Source: an uncultured Cyclobacteriaceae bacterium (lineage in GTDB: Bacteria; Bacteroidota; Bacteroidia; Cytophagales; Cyclobacteriaceae). Taken from it: a stretch of DNA of 64,000 nt. How positions within the stretch are numbered: the stretch's first letter is position 1; every line of letters starts with the position of its first letter. Both the position numbers and the translations under genes were made by a program. The notes beneath the pieces are model-generated. The model did no database searches. It was not told the DNA's origin and saw nothing but the letters and a program-made list of their open reading frames with translations. The stretch spans positions 62,001 to 126,000 of the forward strand of contig CALGOB010000062.1 in the NCBI GenBank assembly GCA_937958005.1. Reading direction: 5' to 3'. Of the stretch, positions 19,550 to 27,601 are shown piece after piece.

Positions 19550-21052
19550 TTATTTCCTTCTATTTCCAATAATCGACTGGAAATTCACTTTTTCTATTTT
19601 TAGGATAACGAAAATAATCACTAAAATGATAGTATTGTTATAAATAATCTTAAAAATACCAGAAGCGAGTGGATAATAAAATAATGTCAGCGATATTAAA
19701 AAGATTGTAAAGACATATAAACCTCCTTTTTTCAACTCATAAGGAATCACAAAATACTTTTGTCCATAGTAATAACTAATAACACTCATTAAGAAATAAA
19801 TAAACGCAGTCACAAAAGCGCTCGCCATATATCCGTAAAATGGTATTAAAATCCAATTTAGCGTAATTGTTAACAAAGCACCAATACCTGATATATAAGC
19901 ACCAAATTTAGTCTTCTCGGTTATTTTAAACCAAATGGATAAATTATAATATACTCCTAAGAACAACCCTCCCAGCAGCAGCCAGGGCACTGTAGGTAAC
20001 GCCTGCAAATAAACATCGTTCCTCAAAAACAAAGCACTTATCCAATCTAAATTCAAAACAACTGCCATCAGAAGTATGCAGGCAAAAATCACATAACCAG
20101 TCATCACTTTGGCAAACAAGATAGGTGAATCTTTTTTCTCTGCCGATTTAAAAAAAAATGGCTCAGCAGCATACTTAAAAGCTTGTATCGCAAGGGCCAT
20201 AAAGACGGATAATTTATAGCAAGCACCAAAAATTCCTAATACATCCAGATTCGTTAAACCATCATAGAAATTAACTGGCAATCTATATTTCAAAATAGCA
20301 CGTGATAACATTTCATTAGTCACTCCTGCTAACCCCAAGAACATAATAGGTGTCGCATATAAAAAAAAATTCTTTAGCTCATTAATCGGGAGTTTAAATT
20401 TCATTGAGACTAATAAATCCCCCATCAACAGGAGGTATATTGCATTTGCTAATAAGTTTGCCACAAAAACATAACCCACACCATATTTAGGATCATAAAA
20501 ATTCAATAAAAAACCCTGATAACCATTTGCTTCAAGAGCTGGACACCAAACAATAAAAAACAGATTTAACAGAATAACTAACGCAATGTTTATCAATTTA
20601 GTAGATGCAAAACGTACTGCTTTTCCTTCATGTCTCAACTTGGCAAAGGGAATTGCAACTATTGCATCTATTAACATGACTGCTGCCAGCATGTAGATGT
20701 AATTTGATTTCCCAGGATAACCAAAGGCATTGGCAATCCAATCTGCATTTAAAACTAAAATGGCAGTTATGAAAAAAGCAATACAAATTATAAGTGATTG
20801 CAAATCACCAAACACCTTCTTAGACTGGTCTTTCCTTTTATTAACAAATCTAAAATAGGTGGTCTCTAAACCAAATAAATAAATCACGTTAAAAAAAGCT
20901 ACCCAAGCATAAAAATCAGTAACAACCCCATATTCACCAGGTTTAAATACCGAGGTATAAATAGGTACCATCAGGTAATTTAAAACCCTGCCAACAATAC
21001 TACTTAACCCGTAGATGGCTGTTTGGCTGAGTAACTTTTTTAGCTGACTCAA
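19550..21052 (-). CDS. Wzx-like polysaccharide flippase (MOP superfamily)
   Basis: A 500-residue inner-membrane protein with about 12-14 hydrophobic helices and the N-terminal pattern of O-antigen/oligosaccharide translocases (QTAIYGLSSIVGRVLNYLMV, then EYGVVTDFYAWVAFFN). The family flips lipid-linked glycans across the inner membrane. The start is a TTG at 21050-21052 (MSQLKKLLSQ), since no ATG lies before the first helix. It sits between the enoyl-CoA hydratase (12 bp away) and the sugar nucleotidyltransferase (41 bp), with no glycosyltransferase cluster around it, so its substrate is not evident. Confidence 0.85.
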   Translation of the reverse strand: MSQLKKLLSQTAIYGLSSIVGRVLNYLMVPIYTSVFKPGEYGVVTDFYAWVAFFNVIYLFGLETTYFRFVNKRKDQSKKVFGDLQSLIICIAFFITAILVLNADWIANAFGYPGKSNYIYMLAAVMLIDAIVAIPFAKLRHEGKAVRFASTKLINIALVILLNLFFIVWCPALEANGYQGFLLNFYDPKYGVGYVFVANLLANAIYLLLMGDLLVSMKFKLPINELKNFFLYATPIMFLGLAGVTNEMLSRAILKYRLPVNFYDGLTNLDVLGIFGACYKLSVFMALAIQAFKYAAEPFFFKSAEKKDSPILFAKVMTGYVIFACILLMAVVLNLDWISALFLRNDVYLQALPTVPWLLLGGLFLGVYYNLSIWFKITEKTKFGAYISGIGALLTITLNWILIPFYGYMASAFVTAFIYFLMSVISYYYGQKYFVIPYELKKGGLYVFTIFLISLTLFYYPLASGIFKIIYNNTIILVIIFVILKIEKVNFQSIIGNRRK

Positions 21053-21064
21053 GGAAATAAAAAA

Positions 21065-21850
21065 TTATTCTCCTTTGAATTTTGCTTTTCTTTTTTCTAA
21101 AAAAGCTTCTGTTCCCTCTTTAAAATCACTAGATCCACAGCAACTTGCAAAAGAATTAGCTTCTATTTGATATCCATTCTGTTCATTGCTAAAAACTGCA
21201 TTCACAGAATCTACTACTAAACCAATTGCTATGGGTGCTTTTTCTGAGATCTTCGCTAATATTTCCCTTGATTTCTCAATGGCTTCATGCGGTGTGTCTG
21301 CTAAGTGGTTTACCAAACCAAGGTCTTTTGCTTCCGAAGCTCCAATCAAATCCCCTGTCATCATCAGTTCTAATGCTTTTCCTTTTCCAACCAGTTGTGT
21401 CAGTCTCTGTGTACCTCCGTAACCGGGGATCACACCTAAGTTGACTTCTGGCTGACCAAACTTAGCATTTAAAGAGGAAACCCTCATATGGCAAGCCATT
21501 GAAAGCTCACACCCTCCGCCTAAAGCAAATCCATTGACAGCAGCTACTACAGGCGTATGGCAATTTTCTATCATATCGAAGATTTCTTGTCCGTTTTCTG
21601 CAAACTTTCTAGCGTTCATTTCATTGACTTGGGACAATTCTTTGATATCTGCTCCTGCAACAAAAGCTTTTTCTCCTGCACCAGTTATAATAACTCCTTT
21701 TATATCACGGCTATCGTACACACTTTGTATAGCATTTCGTAATTCTTCAAGAGTTTGCTGGTTTAAAGCATTCAATTTTGATTCTCTATTGATAGTGATT
21801 GTCAATATTCCTTCGCTATCAGATAATAATAGATTTTCGTAATCTGTCAT
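21065..21850 (-). CDS. Enoyl-CoA hydratase/isomerase family protein
   Basis: A 261-residue crotonase-fold enzyme of standard length. The CoA-thioester oxyanion-hole segments are clear: KAFVAGADIKEL (about residues 62-73) and NGFALGGGCELSMACHMRV (about 105-123). FGQPEVNLGVIPGYGGTQRL carries the family's catalytic glutamate region. Such enzymes hydrate trans-2-enoyl-CoA in fatty-acid beta-oxidation or short-chain acyl-CoA metabolism. The exact substrate cannot be fixed, because crotonase paralogues vary and no other beta-oxidation gene is adjacent. ATG start at 21848-21850. Confidence 0.9.
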   Translation of the reverse strand: MTDYENLLLSDSEGILTITINRESKLNALNQQTLEELRNAIQSVYDSRDIKGVIITGAGEKAFVAGADIKELSQVNEMNARKFAENGQEIFDMIENCHTPVVAAVNGFALGGGCELSMACHMRVSSLNAKFGQPEVNLGVIPGYGGTQRLTQLVGKGKALELMMTGDLIGASEAKDLGLVNHLADTPHEAIEKSREILAKISEKAPIAIGLVVDSVNAVFSNEQNGYQIEANSFASCCGSSDFKEGTEAFLEKRKAKFKGE

Positions 21851-21950
21851 TGGTTCATTCCATTGTGGAAGTCAAATATATAGTAGTGATATGCAAAACC
21901 AAATTATTATTTAAATTCAGTCATAATCGTACAATTTTTTCAACTAAAAG

Positions 21951-22892
21951 TTAAATCTCTACTGTCATCTGAGTTACGATTTCACGTACCATCGTTTTAA
22001 GGTCAAATGTAGGCTTCCAACCCCATTCTCGAGTGGCTACGTTATCATTTATACTATTTGGCCAGCTATCAGCAATTTTTTGCCTGAAATCTGGAGTATA
22101 TTCGATTTTAAAGTCTGGGTATATTTTTTTCAATTCGTGAAAAATCTCTTCAGGGGTAAAGCTCATGGCTGCTAGGTTATAGCTAGACCTTACTTTAATT
22201 GATTCAGTAGGAGCTTCCATAAGTGAAACAGTAGCTCTCACCGCATCAGCCATGTACATCATCGGAAGTTCAGTGTCTTTAGATAAGAAACTTTGGAAAT
22301 TTTCACCTGCTACTGCCTTAAAAAATATATCTACAGCATAATCTGTGGTTCCTCCGCCCGGCTTGGTCTTGTACCCTATAAGTCCTGGATATCTTAAGCT
22401 CCTGACATCCACGCCATATTTATGGTGATAATATTCACACCATCTTTCACCTGCTTGTTTACTTATACCATAAACTGTATCAGGGTTCATAATGGTATTT
22501 TGAGGGGTTTGATCCTTAGGTGTATCTGGCCCAAAAACAGCTATTGAACTTGGCCAATAAATTTTTTCTATCAATTTCTCTTTTGCCGCTTCTAAAACAA
22601 TTAGCAGGCTATCCATGTTTAGCTGCCAAGCAAATAATGGGTTCTGTTCTCCTTTAGCAGATAAAATAGCTGCGAGATGGTATACTTCAGAAATATCATG
22701 TTTCTTTAAGATCTTCAAAAACTGATCTTTGTCCATAATATTTAGTTCTTCAAATGGCCCATCAGCGATATAAGGTATTGGTTTACTAATGTCTGAAGCA
22801 ACCACTTGATCCTGTCCTTTACGTGATCGCAGATAAACTGTAAGCTCTGAACCTAATTGTCCACAGGCTCCAATAATCAAAGTTCTTCCCAT
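21951..22892 (-). CDS. SDR-type L-threonine 3-dehydrogenase (NAD-dependent epimerase family)
   Basis: A 313-residue extended short-chain dehydrogenase with the Rossmann motif GACGQLG (residues 8-14) and the catalytic Tyr141-x3-Lys145 (YGISK). It resembles the UDP-galactose-4-epimerase-like threonine dehydrogenases known from Flavobacterium, which oxidise L-threonine to 2-amino-3-ketobutyrate with NAD. The segments GTTDYAVDIFFKAV and LPMMYMADAVRATVSLME also fit that subgroup. The strongest support is context: it is divergently paired with kbl, the next enzyme of the pathway (255 bp apart). An unrelated nucleotide-sugar epimerase is the alternative but less likely. Confidence 0.88.
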   Translation of the reverse strand: MGRTLIIGACGQLGSELTVYLRSRKGQDQVVASDISKPIPYIADGPFEELNIMDKDQFLKILKKHDISEVYHLAAILSAKGEQNPLFAWQLNMDSLLIVLEAAKEKLIEKIYWPSSIAVFGPDTPKDQTPQNTIMNPDTVYGISKQAGERWCEYYHHKYGVDVRSLRYPGLIGYKTKPGGGTTDYAVDIFFKAVAGENFQSFLSKDTELPMMYMADAVRATVSLMEAPTESIKVRSSYNLAAMSFTPEEIFHELKKIYPDFKIEYTPDFRQKIADSWPNSINDNVATREWGWKPTFDLKTMVREIVTQMTVEI

Positions 22893-22915
22893 TATTTGAA
22901 TGTTGTTTATGATTA

Positions 22916-22923
22916 CAAAATTA
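22916..22923 (-). promoter_or_regulatory. Possible -7 element for the threonine dehydrogenase gene
   Basis: On the minus strand this reads TAATTTTG, matching the Bacteroidota -7 consensus TAnnTTTG, and it lies 23 bp before the start codon. No convincing -33 TTG is seen at the right spacing, and the region is AT-rich, so chance is a real possibility. The same 255-bp divergent interval must also serve kbl; on the plus strand it contains TAGTTTTG near 22970. Confidence 0.3.
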
Positions 22924-23147
22924 AAATTTTGTTTTGTTTTATGGTTATAAATTCATTGAGATTTAGTAGTAGTTTTGTTTTTATATGAAAAATCTATTCA
23001 TTATTTCGAAATTCATAAAAAGCCGATATAAATCATTGGTGATTTTATCAAAATATTGACAACTTTAAAATTTACGTGTGGTATCTTCTTTTTATTGATT
23101 CATTTTTTATCAATAAGTTTAAATTGCGGAAAATAAAACCCAAGAGT

Positions 23148-24335
23148 ATGTACGATTCATTGAAATCCAAACTGGAAAAGGAGATTAAAGACATTAAAGA
23201 GGCAGGGCTTTACAAAGAAGAAAGAATTATTGCCTCACCACAGGAAGCTGTTATTAAATTAGATAGTGGACAAGAAGTAATTAATTTTTGTGCCAATAAT
23301 TACCTAGGTTTATCTTCCCACCCAAAGGTATTGGAAGCGGCAAAAAAAACGGTAGATAGCCATGGGTTTGGTATGTCTTCTGTAAGGTTTATTTGTGGTA
23401 CACAGGATATCCACAAGCAATTAGAAGATAAAATCAGTAAATTTCTAGGCACAGAAGACACTATTTTATATGCAGCTGCATTTGACGCAAATGGTGGAGT
23501 CTTTGAACCTTTATTAGGCCCAGAAGATGCCATCATTTCAGATGCACTTAACCATGCTTCTATTATAGATGGTGTAAGACTGTGTAAAGCAAAAAGGTAT
23601 AGGTACAATAACAATGACATGGCTGATCTTGAAGAAAAGCTAAAAGAGGCAGCTGATGCTAAGTGCAAGATCATTGTAACAGATGGCGTTTTTTCAATGG
23701 ATGGCACTATTGCTCAGCTTGATAAAATATGTGCTCTTGCTGAAAAATATGATGCTGTAGTTATGTCTGATGAATGTCATTCTACTGGTTTTATGGGAAA
23801 AACTGGCAGAGGTGTACACGAACATTGTGGTGTCATGGGTAAAATGGATATCATCACAGGAACTTTAGGCAAAGCCTTAGGTGGGGCATCAGGTGGTTTT
23901 ACGAGTGGAAGAAAAGAAATCATTGATATTTTAAGACAGCGTTCTAGACCCTATTTATTTTCAAATACCTTAGCGCCGTCTATAACAGGGGCTTCTATCG
24001 CCGTCATAGATATGCTAAGTGAAACTACAGAATTGAGAGACAAACTTGAGGACAATACAAAATATTTTAGAACGGCTATAGAAAAAGCAGGTTTTGATAT
24101 TAAACCAGGGACCCATCCTATTGTTCCTATTATGTTATATGACGCTGTTTTGTCTCAAAAGATGGCTGCTAAATTGTTAGAAAAAGGCATTTATGTAATT
24201 GGTTTCTATTATCCTGTGGTTCCAAAAGAGCAAGCTAGAATTAGGGTACAGATTTCAGCTGTTCATGATCAGGAACATTTAGACGCTGCCATCAAGGCCT
24301 TTACTGAGGTTGGTAAAGAATTAGGGGTTATTTAA
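23148..24335 (+). CDS. kbl: Glycine C-acetyltransferase (2-amino-3-ketobutyrate CoA ligase)
   Basis: A 395-residue PLP-dependent alpha-oxoamine synthase that splits 2-amino-3-ketobutyrate with CoA into glycine and acetyl-CoA. The start is the ATG at 23148 ([13 protein letters not shown]), which gives the usual family length; an in-frame ATG at 23076 would add 24 atypical residues. Seen are [39 protein letters not shown] and the PLP-lysine motif [14 protein letters not shown] with Lys242. It is divergent to the SDR-type threonine dehydrogenase, so the two complete threonine degradation. Specificity for ketobutyrate rather than another amino-acid condensation rests on this pairing. Confidence 0.95.
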   Translation: MYDSLKSKLEKEIKDIKEAGLYKEERIIASPQEAVIKLDSGQEVINFCANNYLGLSSHPKVLEAAKKTVDSHGFGMSSVRFICGTQDIHKQLEDKISKFLGTEDTILYAAAFDANGGVFEPLLGPEDAIISDALNHASIIDGVRLCKAKRYRYNNNDMADLEEKLKEAADAKCKIIVTDGVFSMDGTIAQLDKICALAEKYDAVVMSDECHSTGFMGKTGRGVHEHCGVMGKMDIITGTLGKALGGASGGFTSGRKEIIDILRQRSRPYLFSNTLAPSITGASIAVIDMLSETTELRDKLEDNTKYFRTAIEKAGFDIKPGTHPIVPIMLYDAVLSQKMAAKLLEKGIYVIGFYYPVVPKEQARIRVQISAVHDQEHLDAAIKAFTEVGKELGVI

Positions 24336-24354
24336 AGAAGAAGGTTTTAGATCT

Positions 24355-24394
24355 TAGATGCTAGACAAATGACTTAGTAATTGGCTAGCATCTA
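24355..24394. repeat. Inverted repeat with 10-bp perfect arms downstream of kbl
   Basis: TAGATGCTAG (24355-24364) pairs exactly with CTAGCATCTA (24385-24394) across a 20-nt loop. It lies 19 bp after the kbl stop. It is followed by a weak T-rich stretch (TCTTTATTT), so it might act as a terminator for kbl or simply be a repeat remnant; the large loop argues against a classic intrinsic terminator. Confidence 0.55.
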
Positions 24395-24415
24395 TCTTTA
24401 TTTCTGATACAGTGC

Positions 24416-24470
24416 CTCTATCTAGTAACTTCAATTAGCCTTGAAGTATCGGAGAATTAATATCCCTTAG
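24416..24470 (+). repeat. Decayed third copy of the 90-94 bp hairpin element
   Basis: The stretch GGAGAATTAATATCCCTTAG (24451-24470) matches the right part of the element copy at 32813-32902 in 19 of 20 positions. The preceding CTTGAAGTATC and TATCTA segments align loosely with its middle. The left hairpin and the terminal AGGGA arm are lost. It lies between kbl and the Nudix-like regulator, just after that gene's stop codon on the opposite strand. The left boundary is approximate. Confidence 0.5.
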
Positions 24471-24473
24471 AAG

Positions 24474-25145
24474 TCAAATTTTGAAATGAAAACCTTCTTT
24501 CTTTAACATATTGTATCGGTTTAGATCAAATCGGTATAGTTTAGCTGGTTTATGAGAAACTTTTTCTTGTTTTTTCCCAGAGTCAATCAGTATTTTCATT
24601 TGTTCTATCTTTGCCCTAAAATTTCTTTTGTTCAACTTAGCCTGAAGGACTGACTCATAAAGTTGTTGTAATTCTGTAAGTGAAAAAAGTTCAGGCAATA
24701 AGTTAAATCCTATAGGCTCATGCCTCACCTTTCTTTTTAACACTGCATGCCCCTCATCAATAATCAGATGATGATCAAACGCTAATTTAGGAAGTGCAGT
24801 TATATCACACCAACCAAGCCTTTCAGCTGTATGCCCAGCGATTGGTGTGTAATGATTTAGATTAATGAGAGCATAATACCCGATGGTTATTACTCGCTGA
24901 TCAGGATATCGGGAGTTATTTCCAAATGCCCTGATTTGTTCCAAATAAATGTTTTCAAGATTAGTGATGGCTTTTAAAGTCCTAAGTGCACTTGCATCTA
25001 TATCTTCCTCTTTATACACAAAATCCCCAGGCAAGGCCATTAGACCCTTTTGCGGCTCATTCCTTCGTTCTATTAGAAGTGTAAAAAGTTTCCCGTTTTT
25101 AGAACCAAACAAAACACAATCTACAGAATTTTCAATATCATTCAT
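24474..25145 (-). CDS. Nudix-related transcriptional regulator (NrtR-like) of the xylose operon
   Basis: A 223-residue protein with an N-terminal Nudix-like domain (about 1-140) and a C-terminal winged-helix DNA-binding domain (about 145-223: FSLTELQQLYESVLQAKLNK, then PAKLYRFD). The Nudix box is degenerate: after LPGDFVYKEEDIDASALRTL there is no REUxEExG motif, so hydrolase activity is unlikely and a sensor role for a sugar-type ligand is expected, as in Bacteroidota sugar-regulator members of the NrtR family. The ATG at 25143-25145 (MNDIENSVDCVLFG) is preferred over a TTG 11 codons upstream. It is divergent from the GH3-xylBAE operon and probably represses it through the inverted repeat at 25229-25251 (inference). 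Confidence 0.85.
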   Translation of the reverse strand: MNDIENSVDCVLFGSKNGKLFTLLIERRNEPQKGLMALPGDFVYKEEDIDASALRTLKAITNLENIYLEQIRAFGNNSRYPDQRVITIGYYALINLNHYTPIAGHTAERLGWCDITALPKLAFDHHLIIDEGHAVLKRKVRHEPIGFNLLPELFSLTELQQLYESVLQAKLNKRNFRAKIEQMKILIDSGKKQEKVSHKPAKLYRFDLNRYNMLKKEGFHFKI

Positions 25146-25228
25146 TAAACATAAAATAAACAGACCTACAATCGTCAAAAAATAATTTAAGCATTCCTGT
25201 GTTTTACAAAAATATATAAATAAATTTA

Positions 25229-25251
25229 CTTAGTTTACAAAACAAACTAAG
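25229..25251. promoter_or_regulatory. Candidate operator: 8-bp inverted repeat before the GH3 start codon
   Basis: CTTAGTTT (25229-25236) and AAACTAAG (25244-25251) are perfect inverted copies separated by ACAAAAC. The centre is about 18 bp upstream of the GH3 ATG, so a bound protein could block ribosome access or early transcription. It lies in the 112-bp divergent interval between the Nudix-like regulator and the xylose operon, the expected place for autoregulated control. Binding by that regulator is inferred, not shown. Confidence 0.6.
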
Positions 25252-25257
25252 CATAAA

Positions 25258-27594
25258 ATGAAATACTTAAGATTGTTAATTCCTTTGGTTTTATTAGGTT
25301 GTAATTTCAATCAGAATGAAACTAGTTCATCTGTTAAAAAGACTGGTTCAGACCCACAAGTTGAGGGACTCTTGGCAAAAATGACTTTAGATGAGAAAGT
25401 TGCTCAGTTACAATGCCTTTGGAATGAAAAAGTAAAGCTCTATGATTCGGAAAATTGGTTCTCTCCAGACTCGGCTAAAAAATATGTCCCTAGTGGATTG
25501 GGTCAAATAGGAAGGCCAAGTGAGAATCGTACACCTGAAGAAAATGCAAGGTTTACAAATGCTATCCAAAAATATTTCATTGAGGAAACACGTTTAGGAA
25601 TTCCCGTTATATTTCATGAAGAATGCTTGCATGGTCACGCAGCTCCAGAGAAAACAAGTTTTAGTCAACCTATTGGGCTTGCCTCTACATGGAATAAAGA
25701 ACTGGTAGAAGAACTTTATACGATGACGGCAAAAGAAGCTAGAGCTGTAGGAACACATTTAGCACTTACACCAGTTGTAGATGTCGCCAGGGAACCAAGA
25801 TGGGGAAGAGTTGAGGAGACGTTTGGAGAAGACCCTTATCTAGTAGGTCAAATGGGCTTAGCTGCCGTAAGAGGCTTCCAAGGAAGAGATGGGATTATTA
25901 AAGGTGATCATATCATGGCTACTTTAAAGCATTTTGCTGCGCATGGACAACCTGAATCAGGAACTAATGCAGCTCCTGTTCAAGTGAGTGAAAGAGTTTT
26001 AAGAGAGACGTTTTTATATCCTTTTCAACTAAGTGTCCAAAAAGGATATGTAAAAAACATTATGGCTTCTTATAATGAAATAGATGGGGTTCCGTCGCAT
26101 ATCAATTCATGGCTTTTAGAAGATGTATTGCGTAAAGAATGGGGGTTCAATGGGGTAGTTGTCTCTGATTACTATGCCATAGAGGAGCTTAACAGAAGAC
26201 ACCATGTGGCTACTGATTATGACCATGCTGGAATCCAATCATTGAAAGCAGGTGTAGATGTAGAATTACCAGAACCAGTAGCTTTTAAAAATTTGGCTAA
26301 AGCCGTTGAAAATGGACAACTAGACATTCAATACATCGACAGAGCCGTAAGAAGAGTTTTACAACAGAAATTTGATATGGGTTTATTTGACAATCCTTAT
26401 GTAGATGTAGCTCAAGTAAAAGAAAAAGTGGGTTTAAAATCTCACAAAAAACTTGCCTTGACTGCCGCTGAGGAAACCATGGTACTTTTAAAAAATCAAA
26501 ATTCCATATTGCCTCTAGATACTACCAAACAAATAACAATTGCAGTAATAGGGCCTAATGCAGATAGGGTATTACTAGGTGGTTATAGTGGAGAACCCTC
26601 TTATTTTGTAACTGTTTTAGATGGAATAAAGAAAAAATTTGGCAAAAACGCCAAAATTCTAAGTGCACAAGGTGTAAAAATCACTAAAGATTCTGTCCTC
26701 AGAGATGGGAAATGGATCAAAACGGCTTGGAATGTTGATCCTGTAGAAAAGAGTGATAGGGCAGAGAATTTAAAACTTATTAAACAAGCTAAAAAAATAG
26801 CCTTAAAAGCCGATGTAGTCGTTTTATGCATTGGAGGAAATGAGCAAACCTCAAGAGAAGCTTGGATGGAATCTCATATGGGTGACAGAACTGATTTACA
26901 GTTAGTTGGGGAACAGTTAGAATTACTTGATGAGTTAAACAAAACAGGCAAACCTATCATAAGTCTTTTGTTTAATGGTAGGCCTTTGGCTTTAGGAGAA
27001 GTTCAGAAAAATTCCGCTGCACTGATAGAATGCTGGTATCTGGGCTCTGAATCTGGTAATGCTATTGCAAATGTATTGAGTGGTAAGGTTAACCCTAGTG
27101 GAAAACTACCTATCAGCTTTCCTAGATCAGTAGGTCATACGCCTAGTTTTTACAATTATAAACCAACTGCTAGAAGAGGTTATTTATTTGATGAGATTTC
27201 CCCTTTGTTTTCTTTTGGATATGGGCAATCATATACCTCATTTGAATATAGTGAACCACAGCTTTCTGCCAGTACAATAGCAACAGATGGTTCAACGACT
27301 ATCTCTACTACTGTAACCAACACAGGTAAAATGAAAGGGAAGGAAATTATTCAACTGTATATCAGAGATGAAATAAGCTCAGTAACCAGGCCTGTTAAAG
27401 AACTCAAAGCATTTAAAAAAATATCTCTTGAACCTAATGAAAAAGCAACTGTTTCGTTTGAAATCAGTCAAGATGAACTAGCCTTTTGGACTATCAATAA
27501 AAAATTAGCAGTAGAACCTGGCATGTTTACTTTGATGATTGGAAGTTCATCAAGGGATGAAGAATTAAAAAACATTTCATTGACTGTCAAATAA
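25258..27594 (+). CDS. Glycoside hydrolase family 3 (beta-xylosidase/beta-glucosidase) lipoprotein
   Basis: A 778-residue GH3 enzyme. Residues 1-15 are a lipoprotein signal (lipobox LLGC), so it is likely exported and lipid-anchored. The GH3 N-terminal barrel (about 35-370) includes FHEECLHG, PVVDVAREPRWGRVEETFGEDP, KHFAAHG and the nucleophile motif VVVSDYYAIEEL with Asp304. The C-terminal sandwich (about 405-650) includes VLLKNQNSILPLD and VIGPNADRVLLGGYSG, and an Fn3-like domain follows (about 690-775). First gene of an operon with xylB, xylA and a sugar symporter, which favours beta-xylosidase action releasing xylose; beta-glucosidase cannot be excluded by sequence alone. Confidence 0.92.
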   Translation: MKYLRLLIPLVLLGCNFNQNETSSSVKKTGSDPQVEGLLAKMTLDEKVAQLQCLWNEKVKLYDSENWFSPDSAKKYVPSGLGQIGRPSENRTPEENARFTNAIQKYFIEETRLGIPVIFHEECLHGHAAPEKTSFSQPIGLASTWNKELVEELYTMTAKEARAVGTHLALTPVVDVAREPRWGRVEETFGEDPYLVGQMGLAAVRGFQGRDGIIKGDHIMATLKHFAAHGQPESGTNAAPVQVSERVLRETFLYPFQLSVQKGYVKNIMASYNEIDGVPSHINSWLLEDVLRKEWGFNGVVVSDYYAIEELNRRHHVATDYDHAGIQSLKAGVDVELPEPVAFKNLAKAVENGQLDIQYIDRAVRRVLQQKFDMGLFDNPYVDVAQVKEKVGLKSHKKLALTAAEETMVLLKNQNSILPLDTTKQITIAVIGPNADRVLLGGYSGEPSYFVTVLDGIKKKFGKNAKILSAQGVKITKDSVLRDGKWIKTAWNVDPVEKSDRAENLKLIKQAKKIALKADVVVLCIGGNEQTSREAWMESHMGDRTDLQLVGEQLELLDELNKTGKPIISLLFNGRPLALGEVQKNSAALIECWYLGSESGNAIANVLSGKVNPSGKLPISFPRSVGHTPSFYNYKPTARRGYLFDEISPLFSFGYGQSYTSFEYSEPQLSASTIATDGSTTISTTVTNTGKMKGKEIIQLYIRDEISSVTRPVKELKAFKKISLEPNEKATVSFEISQDELAFWTINKKLAVEPGMFTLMIGSSSRDEELKNISLTVK

Positions 27595-27601
27595 ATTAGG
27601 T

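Noticed and set aside
23076-23147. Longer N-terminus for kbl
   Set aside because: The extra 24 residues are not family-like; ATG at 23148 gives the standard length of about 395.
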